Source: Acidobacteriota bacterium
GTDB lineage: Bacteria > Acidobacteriota > UBA890 > WLXD01
Length of the DNA: 14,828 bases
Assembly (NCBI GenBank): GCA_022571615.1
Contig: JACZXM010000021.1
Location: forward strand, 1 to 14,828
Direction: 5' to 3'
The translations under genes were made by a program, and so were the position numbers. Positions within the stretch are counted from its first letter, which is position 1. Every line of letters begins with the position of its first letter. This document shows positions 1-6,712 of this stretch, one piece after another. The notes below the pieces were generated by a model that made no database searches, was not told where the DNA came from, and saw only the letters and a list, made by a program, of their open reading frames with translations.

Positions 1-508
1 CGACCCCGACAAAGCCCAGCACCGCCTTGTGCCAACCCTCGAACACCGCGCGTCCGCCCCGGGCCCGCTTCCAGACCACCGCCGCGAGGGCCAGAAACCC
101 CAGGTCGATGAGCAGCGCGTCACGAGGCGAGCGCTTCAGAAACGGGCCGAAACAACCGCACTCCTGCAGCGTTCCCTGCCACCATCCGTAGGAGATCGCA
201 GCGACGAAAACGGCCAGAAAGGCGACCGCCATCAGGCTCGTTTGCCGCACTCCCCAGCGCGCCAGCAGCGCCACTCCCAGGGCCACCTCGAAGGCGGGGA
301 GCACCGCCGCCAGCAGCGAGCGCAAGGGGCCCTCGACGCCGTAGCCCGGCAGCGCCGAATAGAAGCTCCAAGGGTCGAACACCTTGCCCAAGCCGGCCAC
401 CAGGAACATCGCCCCGACGACCATCGGCCCCCAACGCATCAGCGGTCCGGTGAGCGCCGGGCCCGCCTTCGGCTTCTTGCCACTCCTACCCTTCGCCTTC
501 TTACCCAT
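1..508 (-). CDS. MauE/DoxX-like membrane protein, partial (C-terminus beyond window)
   Basis: An open frame of 169 codons runs to the window edge without a stop, so the C-terminus is missing. It starts at an ATG preceded by GGAG five bases upstream. The N-terminus is Lys/Gly-rich and basic (about residues 2-15), followed by hydrophobic segments near residues 28-42, 64-84, 92-110 and 131-146. The motif ECGCFG (residues 116-121) falls just after the third segment. That Cys-x-Cys-Phe-Gly signature is typical of the MauE family (methylamine-utilisation MauE), whose members are four-helix inner-membrane proteins linked to disulfide or redox maturation of periplasmic proteins. No other mau gene is visible, so a role in methylamine oxidation is not supported; a general thiol-redox membrane role is more likely. 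The start overlaps the stop of the small ORF upstream, and the cytochrome c gene precedes that, suggesting one transcript. Family assignment is fairly confident; substrate is unknown. Confidence 0.8.
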   Translation of the reverse strand, partial: MGKKAKGRSGKKPKAGPALTGPLMRWGPMVVGAMFLVAGLGKVFDPWSFYSALPGYGVEGPLRSLLAAVLPAFEVALGVALLARWGVRQTSLMAVAFLAVFVAAISYGWWQGTLQECGCFGPFLKRSPRDALLIDLGFLALAAVVWKRARGGRAVFEGWHKAVLGFVGV

Positions 509-599
509 GGCTCCGTTCCCAGTTGCGGCCAACGGTGTCGGCCGCGATGATCGCCATCAAGATTACCAACCACAACGCTTCGGCACCGACAAGACCCAC
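501..599 (-). CDS. Possible 32-residue single-span membrane peptide
   Basis: This small frame fills the gap between the cytochrome c and MauE-like genes. It begins with GTG one base after the cytochrome stop (TGA-C-GTG) and ends with TAA, which lies inside the start of the MauE-like gene, so all three frames are tightly linked. The peptide has one hydrophobic stretch (LWLVILMAIIAADTV, about residues 9-23) followed by a charged tail (RNWERSHG), like a one-span membrane peptide with a short polar end. There is no clear Shine-Dalgarno sequence, so translation would depend on coupling from the cytochrome gene. I do not recognise a family. It could be a real small membrane protein of the cytochrome/MauE unit, or a chance frame in a 92-base spacer. 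The overlaps at both ends and the hydrophobic pattern are the only support. Confidence 0.45.
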   Translation of the reverse strand: MGLVGAEALWLVILMAIIAADTVGRNWERSHG

Positions 600-600
600 G

Positions 601-1092
601 TCATCGTTCGTTCTTGCCGCCCTCGGGCGTCGCGGAAGCCGCGGCCGAGACATGGAGCGATCGGATGTAGGCGGTCAGCTGTCTCAGACCTTCCTCGCCG
701 ATCTGTCCCTGGTACACGGGCATGATCAGGTCGTAGCCGGCCAGCACCTTGGCGCCCGGATTCATGATCGACTCCCGCACGTAGCCCTCGTCGGCTTGTA
801 CCGTCACGCCGCTCTGCAGTGTGACCTGGCTGCCGAACAGCCCGGTGAGCGCTGGGCCGCGGGCGCCGGGTTGTGCGCCGTGGCAGGTCCCGCAGCCGAG
901 TCGCTTGAACAGACGCTCGCCGGCCGCCTCCGACGATTCGCCCGAGCTACCGTCGGTGAAGACGCCCAGCGTGCCCCTCAGACCGGCCGCAAGCGCGCCC
1001 AGCACCGCCAGCGCACCCAGGCTGAGCATGAACGTGCGGGTGCTCAGCCCGCGCTGCTTGTGCTGGCTCGAGCCAGCCAAGAAGGAACTCAC
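601..1092 (-). CDS. Membrane-anchored monoheme cytochrome c (CoxB C-terminal-domain-like)
   Basis: This 163-residue protein has one N-terminal hydrophobic segment (about 21-40), a Ser/Glu-rich linker, and a single class I cytochrome c domain. The heme motif is CGTCH (residues 67-71) and the likely axial Met is M124 in LIMPVY. The domain pattern, with GPALTGLFG, a SGVTVQADEGYVRESI-type stretch, NPGAKVLAGY and a GLRQLTAYIRSL-type end, matches the heme domain fused to the C-terminus of many caa3-type cytochrome oxidase subunits II. Here it stands alone, without the cupredoxin CuA domain. It probably sits on the outer face of the inner membrane and carries electrons. The start is GTG with no strong ribosome site; an internal ATG at residue 22 is possible but would cut into the anchor. 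It lies 30 bases after the GGT gene, and the tiny ORF and MauE-like gene follow at once. The electron donor and acceptor are not in the window. Confidence 0.85.
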   Translation of the reverse strand: MSSFLAGSSQHKQRGLSTRTFMLSLGALAVLGALAAGLRGTLGVFTDGSSGESSEAAGERLFKRLGCGTCHGAQPGARGPALTGLFGSQVTLQSGVTVQADEGYVRESIMNPGAKVLAGYDLIMPVYQGQIGEEGLRQLTAYIRSLHVSAAASATPEGGKNER

Positions 1093-1122
1093 TGCGAAAG
1101 AAGACTCGGGCTCACGGTGGGC

Positions 1123-2994
1123 CTACCAGGCGATGCCGTAGTCCTCCCCGTGATGGCTGGACCCGCCCCAGAGCGTGCCGTGTTCCCAGTCGAAGAAGAT
1201 CGCGTTGATCGGTCCCGAGGTGCGCTCGCGATCAACCAGTGTGTAGCCCAGCCGCCGGAGCTGGGCGCGCACCCACGGCGGTGTGGCCGACTGGATCAGG
1301 AGCCGCCCCGGGCTCGATTCATGCTCTCCGAACGAACCGAGCAACTGGTAGCTGTTGATGTTGGCTGCCTCGACCGCCTGCTGCACGTTCATTTCCCATT
1401 CCACGACATTGAGGAAGAACTGCAGCAGGTTCTGATCCTGTGAATCCCCGCCCTGCACGGCGAACGACAGGAACGGCTTGCCATCCTTGATCGCGAGCCC
1501 GGGCGTGAGGGTGGCACGAGGTCGCTTGCCGGGCTCGACCACGTTGTACGGGTTGGAGGCCGCCTCCAGCACGAAGCTCTGCATGCGCTGGCTCATGCCG
1601 ATTCCCGTGTGCCCGGCGATGGCCGCGGGGATCCAGCCCCCGCTGGGCGTCACCGACACCACCCAGCCCTCCGCGTCGGCCGCCTGAATCGACGTGGTTC
1701 CGGCATAGAAGGCATCTTCGAACGCCTCGATCCGCGCCGCGCTCGCCTCGGCCGCATCCAGCGCAGCGCCACCCCAGTTGCGCAGATGCTCCAAGAACGG
1801 GTTCTCGCCACCCTGGTACGGATAAGGATCGCCGGGGCCGACGTCGGGGTCGTTGTGGTCCCAGTTGATCGTCTTCGCTCTCGCCTTGGCGTATTCCTTC
1901 GACAGCAACCCGGCAATCGGCTCCTCGGGCGGGTAGTAGGGGTCGCCGTAGTAGAAATCGCGGTCCGCGAACGCCAGGTTCATCACCTGATAGAGGGTGT
2001 GGATGTAGCGCGCGCTGTTGTAGCCCATCGCCTTGAGGTCGAAGTTTTCGAGCATGTTGAGCGCCTGCAACATGACCGGCCCCTGGACCCAGGTATTGAG
2101 CTTGTAGACCTCGATGCCCTTGTAGGTCGTCATCACCGGCTCCTCGACATACACCTGCCAGTTCGCCAGGTCCTGCAGGGTGTGCAAGCCTCCCATCTCG
2201 CGTGATCCGCGGACGAATTCCTCGGCAATGTCACCGCGGTAAAAGCGCCGGTAGGCGGAGCGAATCGCCTCCTCCCGGCTGGCGCCGCCGATGAGCGCCT
2301 CCTTCTCGGCGTCGACCAGCTTGCGCAGCGTCGCCGCCAGATCCGGCTGCCGGAAGATCTCGCCCGCATGGGGCGCCTCGCGCTCGGAGTCACCAAGGTG
2401 CGGCAGCAACACCTGGCGCGAATAGGGCCACTGCTTGATGAGCTCCTTGCGGCGCTCGATACCGTTGGCGGCCTGGGCCTCGATCGGGTACCCGTCGGCC
2501 ATCTCGATCGCCGGCGCCAGGACCTGCTCCAGGCTCATGCTGCCGAACTGCTCGAGCATCACCATCAGGCCACCGGGAGTACCCGGCGTCACCGCCGCCT
2601 GGGGTCCGAACTCAGGAGGATAGTCGAGCCCTTGGTCCATGAAGTACGCCGCCGTCGCACCGCTCGGCGCCGCCCCCAGGGCGTTGATCCCGACGACCTT
2701 ATGCTGCCGAGGATCATAGATGAGCGCCTGCGTTTCCCCTCCCCAGCTCAGCGTGTCAAACATCGTGGAGGTGGCGGCAAGCATCGCGCACGCGGCATCC
2801 ACGGCATTGCCACCCTGCTGGAAGATCATCGCCCCAGCCGTCGCCGCCAACGGCTTGCCGGTGATCGCCACCCAATGGCTTCCGTGCAGCACCGGCTTCG
2901 CGGTCTGCTGGGCGCTGGCCGATTGGAGCATGACGCAACAGATCACCGCCATCGTCGTCAAGACGAGCCCCGTTCGCCGAGTTGTTCGCTGCAT
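1123..2994 (-). CDS. Exported gamma-glutamyltransferase-family Ntn hydrolase
   Basis: This is a 623-residue secreted protein. I chose the ATG at 2994 because AAGGAG lies 10 bases upstream and it gives a proper signal peptide (MQRTTRRTGL, then a hydrophobic core ending ASA, about residue 28). The frame stays open upstream to 3159, but that extension has no signal-peptide shape. The fold is that of gamma-glutamyltransferases: a large subunit, then a self-cleavage site at AGTTS, where T433 (first Thr) should become the N-terminal nucleophile of the small subunit. Downstream come PGKRPRATLTPG and VQGGDSQDQN. Glutathione-type GGTs usually have GSPGG at the last site; the GGDxQxQ form is common in GGT-like acylases and amidohydrolases, so glutathione need not be the substrate. 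The length is normal and the ends look intact. It is separated from the upstream membrane-protein gene by 179 bases holding inverted repeats, so it may have its own promoter. Confidence 0.9.
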   Translation of the reverse strand: MQRTTRRTGLVLTTMAVICCVMLQSASAQQTAKPVLHGSHWVAITGKPLAATAGAMIFQQGGNAVDAACAMLAATSTMFDTLSWGGETQALIYDPRQHKVVGINALGAAPSGATAAYFMDQGLDYPPEFGPQAAVTPGTPGGLMVMLEQFGSMSLEQVLAPAIEMADGYPIEAQAANGIERRKELIKQWPYSRQVLLPHLGDSEREAPHAGEIFRQPDLAATLRKLVDAEKEALIGGASREEAIRSAYRRFYRGDIAEEFVRGSREMGGLHTLQDLANWQVYVEEPVMTTYKGIEVYKLNTWVQGPVMLQALNMLENFDLKAMGYNSARYIHTLYQVMNLAFADRDFYYGDPYYPPEEPIAGLLSKEYAKARAKTINWDHNDPDVGPGDPYPYQGGENPFLEHLRNWGGAALDAAEASAARIEAFEDAFYAGTTSIQAADAEGWVVSVTPSGGWIPAAIAGHTGIGMSQRMQSFVLEAASNPYNVVEPGKRPRATLTPGLAIKDGKPFLSFAVQGGDSQDQNLLQFFLNVVEWEMNVQQAVEAANINSYQLLGSFGEHESSPGRLLIQSATPPWVRAQLRRLGYTLVDRERTSGPINAIFFDWEHGTLWGGSSHHGEDYGIAW

Positions 2995-3034
2995 AGCCGA
3001 CTCTCTCCTTCGCTCTGCCACATACCACCGGGAG

Positions 3035-3066
3035 TGGGCGATCCCGAAAGGATCCACGATCGCCCA
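3035..3066. repeat. 9-bp inverted repeat in the leader of the GGT-family gene
   Basis: The arms TGGGCGATC (3035-3043) and GATCGCCCA (3058-3066) are perfect reverse complements with 14 bases between them. The repeat lies 41-72 bases upstream of the chosen ATG. In RNA it could form a hairpin in the leader; in DNA it could be an operator. No transcription start is known, so its role is inferred only from position and symmetry. Confidence 0.45.
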
Positions 3067-3153
3067 AGCAAACTCCTCGATCGCGACGATTGCAACCGGC
3101 AGCCCCTTTGGAACTTGACCCCGCATACACCGGCGGCAAGTCCCCAGGGCGGC

Positions 3154-3174
3154 GTCCAACAGGCCGTGTTGGAC
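3154..3174 (-). terminator. Stem-loop at the stop codon of the large membrane-protein gene
   Basis: GTCCAACA and TGTTGGAC form a perfect 8-bp stem around a 5-base loop. The first base of the stem is the last base of the TAG stop (3176-3174), so the hairpin follows translation directly. No T-run follows it in the direction of transcription, so it is not a classic intrinsic terminator. It could be a T-poor terminator, an RNA 3'-end stabiliser, or chance. Confidence 0.45.
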
Positions 3175-5411
3175 TACGGATACCGCGAACCGTCGGAGTG
3201 CACGAACTGGATTCGTCGAATCATGACAGCCGGCGCTCCCCGCGGCACCAGACGCAGATGCAGCCAGGGCATCTCGTCATCCCCAAGCTCGGTCGGAACC
3301 GGTATTTCCAGATACCGCTCGCCGGATCGGAGGTCGGCGGATCCCAACGGTACGGTACCCAGCCGCGCGATGACGCGCGCGCCGCGCAATGTCTCGGGCG
3401 GCGGTACAGCGAGCTCGATGCGCAACACGCCGCGGATCATCCAGCGCGGGAACCGGCGCTTCAGCGCCCCAAGCCTGCCGCCGTTGTTGACCCTCATCAC
3501 CTGGACGGATCCGAAGCGCTCGATCGGCTCGAGCACCGGTGCGAGCTGCGGCAGCCGCTCCGCGAGGGCCCAGGCGCGTCGCTCCATCGACAGCCCGTCG
3601 AGGTCCAACAGCAGGTAGCGAACCGGGAACCCCTCAACCAGGAGATCGACGAAGTCCTGGCCCAGGATCGGACGTGAAAGCAGGTGCAGTCGCTTGATCG
3701 GCCCCGGCACGAAGCCGTTGTGGCCGGTGACGCGACGCTTCCAGTGGTACACGGAGCGCCACTGCTGCCGCGCTGTCTGCCACATTTTCTGTGGCTGCGG
3801 CAGCTCCATGACCCCGAAGGCGCCGGGCTCATCGGCCAGCCATCGGTCGACCGGTCGTGCCGCCGGTGGCGCCACGGGCTCGATCACTGGCCCCAGGTAC
3901 TCCAGTTGCATGAGCACTACCAGTAGCACCGAGGTGGCGGCGACACCGAGGCGCCATTGCCGGGCTTGCTGCAGCAGCCTGGCGGCGCCGAATCCGACCA
4001 CCACGGCGAAAAATGCCATGGCCAGAAAGCCGATCCGGAACGGGGCCCGCAGACTTGCTAGCAGCGGGAACATCCGGTACAGCCAGTACACTGGCAGGTG
4101 CAGGCCGAGATAGCCGAAGAACTGCAACTGCTGCCCAAGCGCCGCCACAACGCCCAGTAGCGCCAGCAGCGTGAAGGCGCGCGCGCCTCTCGGGGCTGCC
4201 AGTATCCGAGCCCACAGATGGCGCAGCAGGATCGGAAAGCGACCACGCTCCACCGCAGCGATGAGGCCAACACCTCCAAGGGCCAGGAAGGTGATCGTAG
4301 TCCACGGCGCTGCCGGCGCGGGCTCCTCGAACAGCCAGGCACGGTGGTGCGCCACCAGGTGGCTCCCGAGGTATGCCAACGCCGCCGCCAGGCTGGCCGC
4401 GCCGGCTGCATGCACCATTCGGCCCCGTACCGTGAAGCCCCGCCACGAAGCGCGCAGTCCGTTGCCTCGCCCCCGCCGGCCCAACAGCGCCAACGCGCCG
4501 AGGACAATCGCCACCGCGCCGGGGAAGAATGCCGCGGTATTGCGGACCGAAAAACGCGACACCAGCAACGGGGTCCAGAGCCAACTATCGAGCACGAAGA
4601 AATCTGCCACATCGGCGCCACTGCCGGGCACAAACAGGTATTCGTACTGTCCCCTCTCCTGCCCGTAGAGGGAACCGTAGGTCCAGAGCACGGGCAGCGC
4701 GGCCAATGCCGCAATCACCGCGGCCAGAGCCACGCCGCCCGCGCGGCGCCGATCCAGCGGGTGACCCGAAGCCCACAACAGCAATGGCACCGCGGCCAAC
4801 AGCATCAACGGGAAGTAGACCGTGTAGTAGGCGCTCGAGAGGCTCGCCAGGGCCACCGCCACTCCGGCCGTCAGCGCCAGCAGCAGGCGCGGCCTCGCCA
4901 GCAGTCGATCCAACGCCAGCAGAGCGAAGGGTACCCACTGCAAAGAGATCGTGTTCAGGTGTGCCAGCGACCAGCGCTTGGCCGGGAACCAGCAGGCAAA
5001 CGCGCCGGCGACCCACCCCGCCCACGCGCTGCCGGTAAGCCGCCGCACCAGCAGAAACGTCCCCCAGCCCCAGAGCACGAAGCTGAGCAGAAACGCCACG
5101 TTGTAGGTCAGTATCGGATCACCCGTGAGCGCCTGCACCGGTACTACGAGCAAGGCCTCGGGAATGAAGTGCTCGGTATAGGCGAGCGAGCGCGGGAAGG
5201 GGAAAAAGCAGTTGGCGTCGAACAGGTTCCACGGGGCCCGCAGCAGGCGTCGGGAGGTCCAGTTCAGGATCCAGCCGTGCAACAGCGCGTCCTCGCGGTT
5301 GCCCCGGGCGATCGCGCTCCCGAGAACAGAGCCCAGCGGCCGCAGATGCAGCAGCGCCAGGCCCAGGTAGCTGCCGATGACCGCTAGATGCAGGCCGACC
5401 CGCCGGATCAC
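3174..5411 (-). CDS. Large polytopic membrane protein, GT-C glycosyltransferase-like
   Basis: This 745-residue protein has about ten or more hydrophobic segments across residues 1-510, then a soluble C-terminal part of about 235 residues. The first outer loop holds NREDALLHGWILNW (38-51), followed by a FFPFPRSLAYTEHF-like stretch (69-82). An acidic residue in the first large loop and this layout are typical of GT-C-fold membrane glycosyltransferases and of YfhO-like proteins, which transfer sugars from lipid carriers to envelope glycans or proteins. Direct proof of a catalytic residue is lacking, so an uncharacterised envelope protein is also possible. Its start is GTG and overlaps the RidA-like stop by four bases (GTGA), which implies translational coupling. 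A stem-loop sits at its stop. Nothing suggests frameshift or truncation. Confidence 0.7.
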   Translation of the reverse strand: MIRRVGLHLAVIGSYLGLALLHLRPLGSVLGSAIARGNREDALLHGWILNWTSRRLLRAPWNLFDANCFFPFPRSLAYTEHFIPEALLVVPVQALTGDPILTYNVAFLLSFVLWGWGTFLLVRRLTGSAWAGWVAGAFACWFPAKRWSLAHLNTISLQWVPFALLALDRLLARPRLLLALTAGVAVALASLSSAYYTVYFPLMLLAAVPLLLWASGHPLDRRRAGGVALAAVIAALAALPVLWTYGSLYGQERGQYEYLFVPGSGADVADFFVLDSWLWTPLLVSRFSVRNTAAFFPGAVAIVLGALALLGRRGRGNGLRASWRGFTVRGRMVHAAGAASLAAALAYLGSHLVAHHRAWLFEEPAPAAPWTTITFLALGGVGLIAAVERGRFPILLRHLWARILAAPRGARAFTLLALLGVVAALGQQLQFFGYLGLHLPVYWLYRMFPLLASLRAPFRIGFLAMAFFAVVVGFGAARLLQQARQWRLGVAATSVLLVVLMQLEYLGPVIEPVAPPAARPVDRWLADEPGAFGVMELPQPQKMWQTARQQWRSVYHWKRRVTGHNGFVPGPIKRLHLLSRPILGQDFVDLLVEGFPVRYLLLDLDGLSMERRAWALAERLPQLAPVLEPIERFGSVQVMRVNNGGRLGALKRRFPRWMIRGVLRIELAVPPPETLRGARVIARLGTVPLGSADLRSGERYLEIPVPTELGDDEMPWLHLRLVPRGAPAVMIRRIQFVHSDGSRYP

Positions 5412-6007
5412 TCCGGCTCCACCTCCACGACCATCTCGATCTCCACCGCGATCCCGATCGGCAGCGCGGCCATACCAACCGCCGCCCGCGCATGCTTGCC
5501 GCGCGCTTCACCGAACACCGCCACCAGCAGGTCCGAGCAACCGTTGATTACCTGCGGCTGCTGTCCGAAGTCAGGCGCCGAATTCACCATCCCGAAGACC
5601 CGTACGATGCGCTTGACCTTGCGCAGATCACCGATCTCGGCCTTGAGGCTCGAGAGCAGACTCAGTGCCGTCGTGCGGGCGGCCGCATAGCCCTCCTCGA
5701 CGCTTAGATCGGTCGGGACCTTGCCTGTAATACAGGTCCCGTCGGCCGCGCATGGCCCATGCCCGGCAAGGAACACGAGGTTGCCGGTTCGCACCGCCTT
5801 GACGTAGTTGGCGACCGGTGCACCGGGGGTGTGCAGCTCGAATCCGAGCTCCCGCAACCGCGCTTCAGGATCGTACTGCTGGACGCCGCGCGTGAGCGGG
5901 CCGTGGTATGCCAAAGCCGGGTTCGGCGACGCCAAGGTGGCGAGCGCCACGACCCCAACCCCGAGTACCGTCAGCAGCTTGTGATGCGATCTTCCCGTGG
6001 CCTCCAT
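5408..6007 (-). CDS. Exported RidA/YjgF/UK114-family protein
   Basis: This 199-residue protein has an N-terminal signal sequence (HHK, then hydrophobic 11-24, likely cut after ALA at residue 33) and then a complete RidA-like domain. The stretch PVANYVKAVRTGNLVFLAGHG (63-83), the LSVEEGYAAAR segment, VNSAPDF and HARAAVGMAALP (172-183) match the YjgF-like subgroup with a longer N-terminus. R174 occupies the place of the Arg that binds substrate carboxylate in RidA enamine/imine deaminases. Classic RidA works in the cytoplasm and clears 2-aminoacrylate; an exported form should act on other imines or have another role. The start is supported by GGGAG about seven bases upstream. It follows the orphan membrane protein by 134 bases and overlaps the GT-C-like gene by four bases. 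Confidence 0.88.
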   Translation of the reverse strand: MEATGRSHHKLLTVLGVGVVALATLASPNPALAYHGPLTRGVQQYDPEARLRELGFELHTPGAPVANYVKAVRTGNLVFLAGHGPCAADGTCITGKVPTDLSVEEGYAAARTTALSLLSSLKAEIGDLRKVKRIVRVFGMVNSAPDFGQQPQVINGCSDLLVAVFGEARGKHARAAVGMAALPIGIAVEIEMVVEVEPE

Positions 6008-6141
6008 GGTCCGCTCCCTTCCCTAGGATCACGTCATCGACGCCCGCATCTTGCACCATGGCGCCGAGGCTTTCGATCCCGCCGCGGGTACAGGGGCGGT
6101 TTCACCTCGCGGTGGCCGGCATCATGCACGCCCTCCGGCGG

Positions 6142-6684
6142 TCACTTCCCCGACGCCCGCCCCAGCAGTAGCGCTGCGAAACCGGGCAGGAACGCGATGC
6201 ACCAGGCCACCAGGTTGCGGCTGTACAGGAAGCCCGGATCGTGGGGTCCGAGCCAGATGCCGGAGATGAGCCAGAACCCAGCGCCCGAGAACACCGCCGC
6301 GCCAATACCGCGGAGTACCGCCCGCCGTGGCGGCTCCGCCGGCACCACCACCGCGTTGGCGAGGAAGGCGAACGCCAACCACAAGGCCATCCAGGAAATC
6401 AGCATCGCGGCGACGCCGATCACCGGATACAAGACGTAGAATAGCGCTGCCGCCAGGACTCCAATCAACAGACCGGAGAGAGCAGCCAGAGTTTTCCGGG
6501 AGCTCGCCCCGAGTTTCGCCAGAATCCAGCCCATGACGCCAACGATGATGCCGCCATGAACGAGCCCGTAGACCGCCCGCTGCTCGGGAAGGGCCGCCGC
6601 CCAGAAGGCGTCGGCTAGCGTGCTCACCAAGGCCATGATCACCGTCCCGATGACCACCTGCCGCAACCCCCGGAGATCCCTCAT
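6142..6684 (-). CDS. Orphan polytopic membrane protein
   Basis: This is a 180-residue, strongly hydrophobic protein with about five or six predicted spans (around 9-30, 38-57, 65-85, 88-112, 125-145 and 158-174). The loops are short, with positive clusters (RKT at 63-65, PPRR near 118-121) that would face the cytoplasm. I do not recognise a family, and no catalytic motif is visible. The ATG has a strong ribosome site (GGAGG, six bases upstream) and lies only 28 bases after the stop of the M24 gene, so the two are very likely cotranscribed. It may serve the exported peptidase or the RidA-like protein downstream, but this rests only on position. The 134 bases that follow hold no gene I can support, only weak GC-rich hairpins. 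Confidence 0.75.
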   Translation of the reverse strand: MRDLRGLRQVVIGTVIMALVSTLADAFWAAALPEQRAVYGLVHGGIIVGVMGWILAKLGASSRKTLAALSGLLIGVLAAALFYVLYPVIGVAAMLISWMALWLAFAFLANAVVVPAEPPRRAVLRGIGAAVFSGAGFWLISGIWLGPHDPGFLYSRNLVAWCIAFLPGFAALLLGRASGK

Positions 6685-6712
6685 ACCTCACCTCCGCGAG
6701 CACACATACCCA

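Noticed and set aside
523..1443. A 306-residue plus-strand frame.
   Set aside because: It is antisense to the cytochrome and GGT-family genes, which have clear family motifs.
2995..3159. An N-terminal extension of the GGT-family protein.
   Set aside because: The internal ATG at 2994 has a good ribosome site and starts a clear signal peptide; the extension would bury it.
2368..3618. A 416-residue plus-strand frame.
   Set aside because: It is antisense to the GGT-family and GT-C-like genes, with low-complexity His/Arg/Leu composition and no motif.
4218..5387. A 389-residue plus-strand frame rich in Gln, Arg and His.
   Set aside because: It is antisense to the membrane protein; the composition is the mirror of a Leu/Ala-rich coding strand.
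6008..6141. Possible terminator or small gene in the gap before the RidA-like gene.
   Set aside because: Only short GC-rich stems (about 5 bp) without a T-run and no convincing frame.
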